Shown here in pieces: positions 6,387 to 14,316 of a DNA stretch of 29,158 nt. Below the pieces are notes generated by a model. That model worked only from the letters and a program-made list of their open reading frames with translations, made no database searches and was not told the origin of the DNA. The position numbers were made by a program, and so were the translations under genes. The stretch is from a virus: positions 1-29,158 of IMG/VR virus record IMGVR_UViG_3300025151_000204. One strand, given 5' to 3'. Each line of letters opens with the position of its first letter. Positions within the stretch are counted from its first letter, which is position 1.

Positions 6387-8036
6387 ATGAGTGAAGATAC
6401 ATACGAAGCAGCAGAATATCAAGGCAAAAAAGTAAAATTAAATAAACCATTTAGAACTTCGGGCGGGTCAAAAAAGTTTGCCGTTTATACTAAGAATGAA
6501 AAAGGAAATGTAGTCATTGTGCGTTTTGGAGACCCAAACATGGAAATTAAAAGAGACGACCCAAAAAGACGCAAGGCCTTCCGAGACAGACATAATTGTG
6601 CAAATCCTGGCCCAAAATGGAAAGCTCGTTATTGGTCTTGCAAAATGTGGTCTTCTAAACCTGTCAATAAAATAACAAAAACTGAAGATTGTAGCGATTG
6701 TGGGTGTGGTGGTGATTGTAAAGAAGGTGGAGAATTAAATAGCCCATTAGCATTAGAATCCGCTATGGGAGAAAAGGAAAAAGAGGTTTATGCAGAACTT
6801 CCAAAACCTTCATCTGATGAAACACATGATGAATATATGTCTCGCTGCATGGAAGCTGGAGGAACCGAACAGGCATGTATGTTAGCCCATGAAGGACACA
6901 CTTTCAAAGAGGCCGGTTGGAAGAAAAAGAAAGCAAGTGTTGAATATGTATTTTTTGATACTAAAATTACTGAAGCAGTTGCACATGTTCAAGCATCTGG
7001 AGAAACCGTTGTAAAAATTAGTGGTATCGCTTTTCACGAAGGCATGAATAAGAATATGTGGCAAATTACTCGTGCTGGTGCCGAACAAATGCTTACACAA
7101 ATGATTGGTGCTGATTTAACTTTAAATCACCCACCAACAAAAGAAAGGGGCATTGGTTTTACAAGAAACATGGATGGCGGAGTCAATGATGCCGTAGTAG
7201 GTATTGTGACTGAAGCAAAAATTGTTGATTTAGAAAATGGCGGATATGAAGTACATTATGTTGCCGAAGTTATGAGAACCGAATTATTCCCCGCATTAGA
7301 ATCCGGTCTATGGACTCGTGGAGATTATGGGGTATCAATTGGTGGCTACGGAATACCTATCGCAACTGCCGAAGATGGTAGCATGACTTTTGAATCCGAC
7401 TTCACATTCGACCACCTCGCAATTGTGCATAAACCGGCTTACGAAAGGGCAGATATTAAAAAGGTTGAGAAGATTGAGGCCTCAAAAGAGTTCATATACC
7501 AGACCGATACTAACGAGGAACAAGCGAAGGAAGCGAATATCATGAGCGACGAAATAGATTATGTTGCCGAACTCGAAGACCTAAAGTCTCAACTTGTTTT
7601 GGCAAATGCGATTATTGACGAAAAAGAAGCACAAGAAGCAGCACTTGCCGAAGAAGCAAGAATGGAACTTGTAAAGAAAGCAAGCGAAATTGGTCTAAAA
7701 GGCCATGAGGACTTAGGTGCTGACACAATTACAAACCTAATATCATCTTGGGAAGCATCACGCCCCGTTGAAACACCGGTTGTAATGGCAGAAGCAACAC
7801 CGGCACCAGATAACATGGTTTCCGAAGTTGTTGAAGCAGAAACTGAATCAAATGTAGTAGCGAATTACCTAAACGGCGAATTGGTATCAACCGACGCTGA
7901 ATTATACGGTAGAGTTTGGAACTCATTAGTCGCTTCTTACAACACCGGCAACTTTTCAATGAACGGTGATGGAAACGCATACAAATTCGAGGAAGCTGTT
8001 GAAAAAGGTTTCCTTAAGATAACAAGAGGTGAATAA
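6387..8036 (+). CDS. Prohead maturation protease fused to scaffold
   Basis: The protein cleaves scaffold and capsid precursors during head maturation. Residues 5-88 form a basic domain (GKKVKLNKPFRTSGG to ARYWSCKMWS) that I associate with marine phage head proteins. A Cys4 cluster follows (C102, C105, C107, C111), then a short helical motif (ETHDEYMSRCMEAGG, 145-159). The protease domain spans about 188-370, with likely catalytic H248 (TLNHPP) and S317 (YGVSIGG). From about 386 to 460 a charged coiled coil (ELEDLKSQLVLANAIIDEKE) resembles a scaffold, ending in a small folded tail (about 500-549). GGAGGT lies 7 nt before the ATG. An in-frame ATG at 7542 may give the scaffold alone. Protease identity is firm; the exact clan (S78/S80-like) is not. 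Confidence 0.88.
   Translation: MSEDTYEAAEYQGKKVKLNKPFRTSGGSKKFAVYTKNEKGNVVIVRFGDPNMEIKRDDPKRRKAFRDRHNCANPGPKWKARYWSCKMWSSKPVNKITKTEDCSDCGCGGDCKEGGELNSPLALESAMGEKEKEVYAELPKPSSDETHDEYMSRCMEAGGTEQACMLAHEGHTFKEAGWKKKKASVEYVFFDTKITEAVAHVQASGETVVKISGIAFHEGMNKNMWQITRAGAEQMLTQMIGADLTLNHPPTKERGIGFTRNMDGGVNDAVVGIVTEAKIVDLENGGYEVHYVAEVMRTELFPALESGLWTRGDYGVSIGGYGIPIATAEDGSMTFESDFTFDHLAIVHKPAYERADIKKVEKIEASKEFIYQTDTNEEQAKEANIMSDEIDYVAELEDLKSQLVLANAIIDEKEAQEAALAEEARMELVKKASEIGLKGHEDLGADTITNLISSWEASRPVETPVVMAEATPAPDNMVSEVVEAETESNVVANYLNGELVSTDAELYGRVWNSLVASYNTGNFSMNGDGNAYKFEEAVEKGFLKITRGE
7491..7498 (+). promoter_or_regulatory. Candidate late promoter TTCATATA (scaffold/capsid)
   Basis: This is one of four exact plus-strand copies of TTCATATA in the window. 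It lies inside the protease gene, 51 nt before the in-frame ATG at 7542. If used, it would drive scaffold, decoration and major capsid protein, the products needed in most copies. Confidence 0.45.
7542..8036 (+). CDS. Nested scaffold protein (internal start)
   Basis: An in-frame ATG at codon 386 of the protease gene opens a 164-aa product (MSDEIDYVAELED...) that matches the start of the coiled-coil scaffold part. A purine-rich GAAGGAAG lies 9-16 nt upstream and the TTCATATA element lies 51 nt upstream. Lambda uses the same plan: protease C and scaffold Nu3 share a C-terminus through an internal start. Such nesting lets the virus make many scaffold copies and few protease copies. The internal start is inference; the coiled coil and ATG are seen directly. 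Confidence 0.45.
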   Translation: MSDEIDYVAELEDLKSQLVLANAIIDEKEAQEAALAEEARMELVKKASEIGLKGHEDLGADTITNLISSWEASRPVETPVVMAEATPAPDNMVSEVVEAETESNVVANYLNGELVSTDAELYGRVWNSLVASYNTGNFSMNGDGNAYKFEEAVEKGFLKITRGE

Positions 8037-8038
8037 AT

Positions 8039-8491
8039 ATGGTAGCATTCGGAGCAGCAGACCCAAGAAACGCAACACTAAAAGATAGCGAAGTCGTTAG
8101 AGGACTTGGCAGACTTTTAGTTAATGATGGAACAAACAACAAACTCGAAACAACTGACGCAACAGACATTTGTATTGGTGTGTCCGCTGGTGAATCCAGT
8201 CGTGATGCAGACCACGCATTCGAGACAACCGGTGCAACCGTATCATATTTCCCACTTGGCGGAGTACTAATGGTACAATCCGCTGCATCAGCAACATACA
8301 CCACAGGATGCACAGTCTATGTCGGTGCTGATGGATTAGCAACCGCAACAGCCGGTTCTAACAAGAAACTTGGATTGTATGTCGGTGAAGGACAAACTAC
8401 ATCTGGTACACTTTTAACTCCTGCAAATGAATCTTCCGCAACAGAAGGTGAATTAATTGCAGTTATGACAGCAGGAGCAGCAATCGCTTGA
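8039..8491 (+). CDS. Capsid decoration/cement protein
   Basis: The 150-aa product is rich in Gly, Ala, Thr and Val with predicted beta strands (VSYFPLGGVLMVQSA, GCTVYVGADG, KLGLYVGEG). It sits between the scaffold and the major capsid gene, the usual place of a head decoration protein (as lambda gpD), and its composition resembles capsid cement proteins of the DUF2190 kind. GGTGA in the last codons of the scaffold gene precedes the ATG by 7 nt. The assignment rests on position and composition rather than on a firm motif. Confidence 0.65.
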   Translation: MVAFGAADPRNATLKDSEVVRGLGRLLVNDGTNNKLETTDATDICIGVSAGESSRDADHAFETTGATVSYFPLGGVLMVQSAASATYTTGCTVYVGADGLATATAGSNKKLGLYVGEGQTTSGTLLTPANESSATEGELIAVMTAGAAIA

Positions 8492-8501
8492 GGTGAATAA
8501 T

Positions 8502-9398
8502 ATGGCAAACAAAACATTAGAAGAAGTACTAAACATAAGCGCAGCATCTGGCCCATTCGGAACTGGAGACGCTGTTATACAACAAGTTATGCGTGATTTC
8601 ATTCAATTGGAATCCCTAAGACTTGCAATCGGAACAAACCTTGTCGGTGTTAGAAGTGTCCCTTGGCTTGAATACAAGTGGTACACCGCCGGAGTAGGTT
8701 CTTTTTCATACCCAATCGACGATGCAGCTGTTGTTGACCCAACAAAGGTCGGCACCAAAAACTACACCGTTAAGTTAGAAAAAGGACAAGGCCGAACAAC
8801 TTTCCTTGACACCGTGAAACTTCGTGGTGAATCCTGGGAGAACATGGATAGACAACAACTTGCAATCGCTAAGGGTCGTGCCGACAAAATTGATGAGCAC
8901 ATTCTTGACAAACTACTTGCTGGTGCTGGCCAAACTTTGGCTGCTACCGGTGCTGGTTTCAAAGCAGCTGACGGTGATGCAGAACTTGACATTCTAAAGG
9001 GTGTTGATTTAATCTTTAACAACGCAAGAGTTTCTGGGAACGAGGCTTTGGCTTTGGTTCTTCCTGCAACACACAAGTCGGCTATGAACTCCACAACCCT
9101 TTACGGAAATGTTGTTCAATCCCTTTCAGAAAGATTAGGTGGTCAAATCAACCTAACTGTTTACTACACAAGAGATTCTGATTTTGCTTCAACCGGTCTA
9201 TTGTTGGTTCCTGGAGCACAAACCGCTGAGCTCTTTACCTACAATGGCCCAGGAGTAACTGAAACTGAAATCACAAGAATGCCTGGTGTCGGGTTTGATT
9301 ACCTATTGACTTCCTACATGGGTGTCGTTATCCACGAACACGATGATGGAGCGTCTGCTGGCACAAATAACAGAATTGTAAAGATTACAGGCATTTGA
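8502..9398 (+). CDS. Major capsid protein (HK97 fold)
   Basis: The 298-aa product builds the icosahedral shell. It lies after protease, scaffold and decoration genes, and has the expected order of elements: an N-terminal arm, an E-loop-like stretch (YTAGVGSFSYPIDDAA, then a strand with KLEKGQGR), a spine helix (ENMDRQQLAIAKGRADKIDEHILDKLL) and A- and P-domain strands (LALVLPATHKSAM, GLLLVPGAQTAELFTYNGPG). The length is typical without a delta domain, which agrees with a separate scaffold. I choose the ATG at 8502, not the in-frame GTG at 8493, because GAGGTGA, overlapping the previous stop, lies 6 nt before 8502 and would itself contain the GTG. Confidence 0.85.
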   Translation: MANKTLEEVLNISAASGPFGTGDAVIQQVMRDFIQLESLRLAIGTNLVGVRSVPWLEYKWYTAGVGSFSYPIDDAAVVDPTKVGTKNYTVKLEKGQGRTTFLDTVKLRGESWENMDRQQLAIAKGRADKIDEHILDKLLAGAGQTLAATGAGFKAADGDAELDILKGVDLIFNNARVSGNEALALVLPATHKSAMNSTTLYGNVVQSLSERLGGQINLTVYYTRDSDFASTGLLLVPGAQTAELFTYNGPGVTETEITRMPGVGFDYLLTSYMGVVIHEHDDGASAGTNNRIVKITGI

Positions 9399-9409
9399 GG
9401 TGATTTAAG

Positions 9410-9802
9410 TTGGCACGAAACAACAACATCTCAGCGTCATTCAGCGTTGCATCAGGTGATGGTGCAAGCGGTTTTGACGAATCATCGGGTTCTAAAACCT
9501 TTACTACCGGAGATGCTGTGAAACTCGAAGCATCAACCGGTGGTTCAGCAGAAGTAGAGCATTCCGTTGCATCTTTTGGTGTAGCACAAGCAGATGGCAT
9601 ATACTTTGAGAACCGTGATTCAACAGACCTAATGATTCTATCTATTAGAAGTGCTACCGGAAGTAGCAACAACCTTGCTTCTTTTAAAATTGCACCTAAT
9701 GGTATCTTTTGTGTCCGTTTTGATGCTACACAAACTGCAGTAACTCATATTGCAGTAGAGTGTGGTAATGACTCCCCGTATGTTCTTTGTATAGCGGAGT
9801 GA
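9410..9802 (+). CDS. Small beta-rich virion protein
   Basis: The 130-aa product is beta-rich, with an N-terminal Ser/Gly/Thr-rich half and a C-terminal part (LMILSIRSATGSS, FCVRFDATQTAVTHIAVECG) like small head- or tail-associated proteins of marine phages. It begins with TTG: GAGGTGA, overlapping the capsid stop codon, lies 7 nt before it, and no ATG is better placed. Its position directly after the capsid gene suggests an accessory capsid protein. Function is unproven. Confidence 0.6.
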   Translation: MARNNNISASFSVASGDGASGFDESSGSKTFTTGDAVKLEASTGGSAEVEHSVASFGVAQADGIYFENRDSTDLMILSIRSATGSSNNLASFKIAPNGIFCVRFDATQTAVTHIAVECGNDSPYVLCIAE

Positions 9803-9808
9803 TTCTAA

Positions 9809-10024
9809 ATGGCACGAGAAGACCTAAAAAGGTTGCAATCAATGTGTAAAGCAGCCGGAAAAGATGAGCCTAAAGAATGGCCGGAAGGTCTTATTGGTGT
9901 CGGCCCAGATATGAGAACATGGGTTAAAGCCCAAGATGATGCGAAAGCAAAGCCAAAGAAAAGTGAAGTGAAGAAAGATGGCAATAAGCAAAAAGACAAG
10001 TCTAATAAAGAAACTAAAGAGTGA
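9809..10024 (+). CDS. Small lysine-rich protein
   Basis: The 71-aa product has a short folded N-terminus (to about residue 45: LKRLQSMCKAAGK, EWPEGLIGVGPDMRTWVKAQ) and a very Lys-rich, disordered tail. GAGTGATT precedes the ATG, and the leader GATTCTAA-ATG recurs before the gene at 18318. The last 47 nt overlap the next gene in another frame. Its charge would suit DNA or capsid-interior binding, but I do not recognise it. Confidence 0.55.
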   Translation: MAREDLKRLQSMCKAAGKDEPKEWPEGLIGVGPDMRTWVKAQDDAKAKPKKSEVKKDGNKQKDKSNKETKE

Positions 10025-10277
10025 AGGCATACCTACATTTGGAAATCCAAGTGTTGCCGAACTCGAAAACCGATTAAAGAATTGGAAGCCAGGTCGTGGT
10101 TGGTTAGTTAGAAAACTACACCAAAAGAAACTACCCGATGGTTTAGAATTACCCCAAGCCGACGCTATTTGGATTCCCAATGGCGACTTAGCCCATAAAT
10201 TAATGTGTTCTGGTGTTATTGTATTACTTGCAAGAACACTCGAACCTCCTAAAGGTGCAGTGGTTTTGGGGGCATAA
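9978..10277 (+). CDS. SAP-like domain protein
   Basis: The 99-aa product begins with a SAP-type helix-turn-helix pattern at residues 8-36 (LIKKLKSEGIPTFG, then ELENRL), a motif family that binds DNA. A basic stretch (PGRGWLVRKLHQKKLPDG) and a small beta-rich end follow. It overlaps the preceding Lys-rich gene by 47 nt, and the next gene starts one base after its stop. GTGAAG lies 7 nt before the ATG. Proteins of this kind in head modules could touch packaged DNA, but the role is not known. Confidence 0.6.
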   Translation: MAISKKTSLIKKLKSEGIPTFGNPSVAELENRLKNWKPGRGWLVRKLHQKKLPDGLELPQADAIWIPNGDLAHKLMCSGVIVLLARTLEPPKGAVVLGA

Positions 10278-10278
10278 T

Positions 10279-10728
10279 ATGGCAGTGACAACGGACAACA
10301 TTAGGGATTTACTAAATAGACCTCGTGGACTAAACAATGCTACGATTAGTGAATATATTTCTATGCGTACCGAAGAAATAAACAAAAAGGCTCGTGGTGA
10401 ACAATACTTAGCAACCGGCTCGGCAAATGCAGTCACAACTGCACAAAAGGAATCAGCAATCAAAGCATTGGTTTGCTTAGATTGTCTTTCCGTATTAATT
10501 AACACAATTCCCACATATCACCCAATAGGAGACCAAAAAGCCGTTGACCAACGGTTTAGAGAACAGATAAAAGCATTTGATAAGAGAAGCAAAGATTTAG
10601 TGGATATGGTAGTAGGCAAAGGTGGAACAGCATTCGTTGTTGATTCAACCAACACAAGACTACCAACGGCAACAAATGAAACCGATGTTATTCGTAATTC
10701 GCTTCGTGAAACAAGCCCTTACGAGTGA
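10279..10728 (+). CDS. Helical head-connector candidate
   Basis: The 149-aa product is mostly helical (NIRDLLNRPRGLNNATISEYI, AIKALVCLDCLSVLINT, RFREQIKAFDKRSKDLVDMVVG). I start it at the ATG at 10279. A longer frame running upstream would overlap the SAP-like gene with no ribosome site. Size, helical content and position after the capsid genes are like head-tail adaptor or completion proteins, but the match is by context only. Confidence 0.55.
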   Translation: MAVTTDNIRDLLNRPRGLNNATISEYISMRTEEINKKARGEQYLATGSANAVTTAQKESAIKALVCLDCLSVLINTIPTYHPIGDQKAVDQRFREQIKAFDKRSKDLVDMVVGKGGTAFVVDSTNTRLPTATNETDVIRNSLRETSPYE

Positions 10729-10734
10729 TGAAGC

Positions 10735-13155
10735 ATGGCAGTATTACAGTGGCAAATCCCTTTACCATCTGGTGCTGGAAATTGGTCTGATGTATCAAAT
10801 TGGATTGATATTGCAACGAGTTCCGCGCCTTCATCTTTAGGCGCAGGTGATACCTATATTGTACAGATTGGTGGTCTTCTTACTAATGGAATAAATTTAG
10901 ATACTGCTAATTTAGGGCATTTGTATATTGAAACAAGGGGTGCAGACATAAATGTAAATTTAGCATCATATAACGCAAAGTCAATTATATTTGGTAATAA
11001 GTTTGGTGGTGGTTGTCCTTTAAAGTTAACACAATCAGCAACAGTTATCGCTATGGATGGAACTCATAGCGGAGTATCACCTAACTATGGTATGCCGATA
11101 GCAATAAACGGCTCGTTATCCTCCACAAGTAGTAATGCGATTTCAACACTAAAATTTACATTAGGGGGTAGCACTCAACACATTTTACCAAGTAGCGGTC
11201 AGATGGATTGTGTGATAGAGGTTCTTTCGGGCTCGCAAGCCATTTTAAAGTCCAACCCAGAAGAAGAAAACATTTGGTCTAATACTTATCTTCCTGGTGG
11301 TTCAGCACTGCCTTTATCAAACCCAAATCGAGCACTAAATAGTTTAAGAATACACCAATTACTTTTACCAACAAATACAACCCAACCTACCCGAGGAGGT
11401 AATCAAAGCGCACTTCTTCACAAAGATGGAGTAGAATACCCACAATACACATTAGAGGTAGGTTATGGTTTAGCATCAAGTGTGGGAATAATCTCGACTA
11501 ACAATCCCACACTAAATTTAACGGGTATAAAAGTGGTGTTTTGGTGTACTAACTCATTTACTTTACCATGCGATAATCTAAACACTAGTTCTGGTATGGT
11601 TCAAAACACAAATCCCGATGCTTGCACAACGGTATTATTTGAAGATGTTGAATTAAGATTAGATGATTCGGCAACAAGTTCGTGCGTTATTAAATCCCAA
11701 TTGACATTTAGAGCGGTATCTTTAACAATCGGTGCTGGGATATTTCTTCAAGGTCAAGGTGATGAAACCCATGCTGCACATATAGAGTTAGTACAAAAGC
11801 CGACTATTAGAGGCACATGGAATTTTGAAGAACAAACCGATGGTTTTTACAAAGTAATGGATAAAGCCCCTATCACATCAACAATACACGCAACACATTG
11901 TCATGCTCACATTCTAAAAGAGATACGGGTTGATGGCTACATAAAAGTTAAAGAAAGAGCGACAGCCCCAAATAGCACAGCCGGTTTTGGTATGTTTTGG
12001 GTTGATGATGCTGCCCCAAATACACCTATGTTTACCGATGATACTGGAGCATCACACAACCTATTATCCGGAGGTGGTGGTGGTACTACACAAAATCTTT
12101 TTGAAACAATAGCCGTAGCCGGACAAACCGATGTAGTAGCGGATAGTGCTACCGATACACTAACATTAGTGGCGGGGTCTAACATGACTATTACAACAAA
12201 CGCTTCAGCCGATAGTATTACATTTGCTTCAGCCAGTGGTGGTGGTGGGTCAAGCACATTTACAGGCCTAACCGACACACCAGCAAACTATACCGCATCG
12301 GCAGGTAAAGTAGTAGCAGTTAATTCTGCTGCTAACGCACTTGAATTTATAACTGCTGGTATTCAAGGTATAACAATACGAGATGAAGGAAGCGTAATAA
12401 CAGGTATTGCATCACCATCTGGTAATATAGACTTCGTAGGTGCTGGAGTGACTGCAACAAGCCCAAGTGCCGGTTCAGTCACAGTCACAATTCCTGGTGG
12501 TGGAGGTGGAGGTGGTTATCCTCTATTTGCACATGACGAAGCCCCATCAGCGAATAACTTTTCACCATTTAGATTATTAGCCGATGGTGATACAATAGAA
12601 ATAGGGGTATCAAGCGGTGGTACTAATGATAAAGATGTTTCAGTATTTACTCCCACAACAACAAATGGCTTTAGTCCAGGCACAGATGTTATTACTGCGG
12701 ATAGAATAGGCGCAGTAGGAACAAATACAGGCCGTGAGTACATCTTTTACGGTCAAGTCGGGAAATATGACTCAACAAATTTGACAAAATATAGGTTAAA
12801 CATGGCAAGTAATATGGGTGGTGTGCCGACCTTTTTTGTTAGAAGTATGAGTGTTGTTAGTGTAACTGTTGGTGTTATTACTCCGGTTAGCAGTGAAATT
12901 ATAATTGTTGGTTTAGAAAATACAACTAATGTTAGGGTGTTAGATGCCGGAACACATACTATAACACCTGTTGATTTATCAGAAGAAGAACCCGAACCTG
13001 CCTCCTCCCCCCTAACTTGCAGACTATTGTTAATCTGCGACCATCAAGTGCATTTAGTTCAAAATCCAGTCACTAAAGAACCACAATTACTCCCTAACTA
13101 CGGCTTTACCACTAAAGACTTAACTAGCGGAGGCGGTAAAGGTGGAGGTAAATAA
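10735..13155 (+). CDS. Large fibre-like protein in the head module
   Basis: The 806-aa product is beta-rich with little charge. Residues 1-430 look like an adhesin or pectate-lyase-like beta structure. From about 445 three Gly-rich hinges (near 446, 500 and 587) separate repeated modules: QNLFETIAVAGQTDVVADSA with DTLTLVAGSNMTITT, then STFTGLTDTPANYTASAGKV, then IRDEGSVITGIASPSGNIDF. These modules are typical of marine phage fibres, whiskers and receptor-binding proteins. The end is GGGKGGGK. The start ATG is close after the previous stop. Because it lies among head and connector genes, a neck whisker or capsid fibre is as likely as a tail fibre. Host binding is the probable role. Confidence 0.75.
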   Translation: MAVLQWQIPLPSGAGNWSDVSNWIDIATSSAPSSLGAGDTYIVQIGGLLTNGINLDTANLGHLYIETRGADINVNLASYNAKSIIFGNKFGGGCPLKLTQSATVIAMDGTHSGVSPNYGMPIAINGSLSSTSSNAISTLKFTLGGSTQHILPSSGQMDCVIEVLSGSQAILKSNPEEENIWSNTYLPGGSALPLSNPNRALNSLRIHQLLLPTNTTQPTRGGNQSALLHKDGVEYPQYTLEVGYGLASSVGIISTNNPTLNLTGIKVVFWCTNSFTLPCDNLNTSSGMVQNTNPDACTTVLFEDVELRLDDSATSSCVIKSQLTFRAVSLTIGAGIFLQGQGDETHAAHIELVQKPTIRGTWNFEEQTDGFYKVMDKAPITSTIHATHCHAHILKEIRVDGYIKVKERATAPNSTAGFGMFWVDDAAPNTPMFTDDTGASHNLLSGGGGGTTQNLFETIAVAGQTDVVADSATDTLTLVAGSNMTITTNASADSITFASASGGGGSSTFTGLTDTPANYTASAGKVVAVNSAANALEFITAGIQGITIRDEGSVITGIASPSGNIDFVGAGVTATSPSAGSVTVTIPGGGGGGGYPLFAHDEAPSANNFSPFRLLADGDTIEIGVSSGGTNDKDVSVFTPTTTNGFSPGTDVITADRIGAVGTNTGREYIFYGQVGKYDSTNLTKYRLNMASNMGGVPTFFVRSMSVVSVTVGVITPVSSEIIIVGLENTTNVRVLDAGTHTITPVDLSEEEPEPASSPLTCRLLLICDHQVHLVQNPVTKEPQLLPNYGFTTKDLTSGGGKGGGK

Positions 13156-13156
13156 T

Positions 13157-13321
13157 ATGAAAAGACAAGGAAAAATAGTTTTCGTTCCGGCTGAACGATG
13201 TTTTGCGAATATACTAATAGAAGAAACCCAATATGGGTACAAACTTTATAGGAGCGATAGTCCTACGCACTTCACAGTCATACCTCACTCTATGGTGAGG
13301 GCGATAGAATATAAAGATTAG
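13157..13321 (+). CDS. 54-aa small protein
   Basis: The gene begins one base after the fibre stop; GGAGGT lies 8 nt before the ATG, a strong ribosome site. The product (MKRQGKIVFVPAERCF...) is beta-like with alternating hydrophobic residues and a basic surface, and has one Cys. Its stop TAG overlaps the GGTGA site of the next gene. I do not recognise it; the strong site and tight packing make it a real gene. Confidence 0.65.
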   Translation: MKRQGKIVFVPAERCFANILIEETQYGYKLYRSDSPTHFTVIPHSMVRAIEYKD

Positions 13322-13330
13322 GTGAGAAAA

Positions 13331-13621
13331 ATGGAAGTAGAAATGATAGTATTGTATATTTGTATAGCAGCTGGATTAGGTTTAGGAGCATACAAATACT
13401 ACAAAAAATTAATGGCTGATGGAAAAATTACACTCGATGAAGTTTTAGATTTGGTTGATGATGTAAAAGATGCGATAGAGGATTTACCATCTTTGAGTCA
13501 AATCAAAAAGATGAAAAAAGACGAGTTGATTGGGCTTTGTAAAGATAACGGATTAGAAGTTAGCGGAACAAAAGCAGACCTAATTAGCCGTTTGGAAGAA
13601 ATACAAAAGGCAGTTGAATGA
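13331..13621 (+). CDS. Membrane-anchored SAP-domain protein
   Basis: The 96-aa product has one membrane helix (residues 4-22) and a linker with acidic helices (35-51). A clear SAP motif follows at 55-92 (SLSQIKKMKKDELIGLCKD, then GLEVSGTKADLISRLEEI). The SAP fold normally binds DNA, so the protein could tether DNA to a membrane. The start is the ATG at 13331, with GGTGA 6 nt upstream; a GTG at 13322 would lie inside that ribosome site. A small coiled-coil membrane gene follows 3 bp after the stop. Confidence 0.68.
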   Translation: MEVEMIVLYICIAAGLGLGAYKYYKKLMADGKITLDEVLDLVDDVKDAIEDLPSLSQIKKMKKDELIGLCKDNGLEVSGTKADLISRLEEIQKAVE

Positions 13622-13624
13622 AAT

Positions 13625-13774
13625 ATGACCGAAGAAAGATTTGATTCTATCGAGGAGCGTTTATTTTTATTAGAAAAAGCCGTGTTTGAATTATCAACAA
13701 TGGCTAAATATCTAAAGTATGCTGCAATAGCACTATTCGCTTCCCTTGGCGTTGATGTTCAGGGGGCTTTGTGA
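13625..13774 (+). CDS. 49-aa coiled-coil plus membrane helix protein (XhlA-like)
   Basis: The first 25 residues form an amphipathic, Glu-rich helix (TEERFDSIEERLFLLEKA). Residues 29-45 are a membrane helix (YLKYAAIALFASLGVDV). This size and order resemble the XhlA hemolysin/holin-accessory family, which acts in lysis, but the match is by shape. Its stop TGA overlaps the ATG of the connector gene (TGATG). Two adjacent membrane proteins here suggest a small membrane-active cassette. Confidence 0.58.
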   Translation: MTEERFDSIEERLFLLEKAVFELSTMAKYLKYAAIALFASLGVDVQGAL

Positions 13775-14316
13775 TGGTGTATTATTGTTCGGTAGCCGAT
13801 GTTGGTTCACGATTAGGATTAGATTCTGCACAAAGAACTCGTGCATCTTCCCGTTTGACTAATGCTATCCGTAGAGCATCTATTGATATAGACCAAGAAT
13901 TTTTATCGTATGGTAGGGCTACACCCAGTAGAGAAATAGCCGAAACCACTTTGAACGGTGGTGTTGCAGCGGGTGCTACAACAATTACACTAACAAGTGG
14001 AACATCATTTTCAAGTGCCGGTAATGGAAACATTGACGGAGATTCTTTTGCTTGGACAGGCAAATCAACAAATGATTTAACCGGAGTCACTGGTATATCA
14101 TTTGACCACTCAACAGGAGTATCAGTACAAGAAGGCGAGTTTGCTCATGTTTTGCGTGAGATTTGTGGTGATTTATCGGCTGCCTATTATTTAGAGGACG
14201 AGTCGGTATTTCAAGAAGGTATGGCGTTTGAAAATGGCGGTATGCGTTCAAATGTGCTCCGTGAGCGTGGATTAACAAACTTGCGTCGTGTTGCACATTT
14301 GGGAAGTGTTGATTAA
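13774..14316 (+). CDS. Head-tail connector protein with beta insertion
   Basis: The N-terminus (VYYCSVADVGSRLGLDSAQ, RLTNAIRRASIDIDQEFL) has the helical pattern of head-tail adaptor proteins of the gp6/DUF1320 kind, and the C-terminus (EICGDLSAAYYLEDES) returns to helix. Between them, residues of about 58-118 form a beta insert with the pattern TTLNGGVAAGATTITLTSG...DGDSFAWTGKS, a module seen in many phage virion proteins. The start ATG overlaps the previous stop (TGATG). A GTG 3 nt earlier is possible but unneeded. The next gene overlaps its stop by one base (TAATG). Confidence 0.7.
   Translation: MVYYCSVADVGSRLGLDSAQRTRASSRLTNAIRRASIDIDQEFLSYGRATPSREIAETTLNGGVAAGATTITLTSGTSFSSAGNGNIDGDSFAWTGKSTNDLTGVTGISFDHSTGVSVQEGEFAHVLREICGDLSAAYYLEDESVFQEGMAFENGGMRSNVLRERGLTNLRRVAHLGSVD

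Noticed and set aside
8014-8313. 99-aa and 75-aa minus-strand ORFs over the decoration gene
   Set aside because: Shadow frames of a Thr/Ala/Gly-rich gene with low stop density on the reverse strand.
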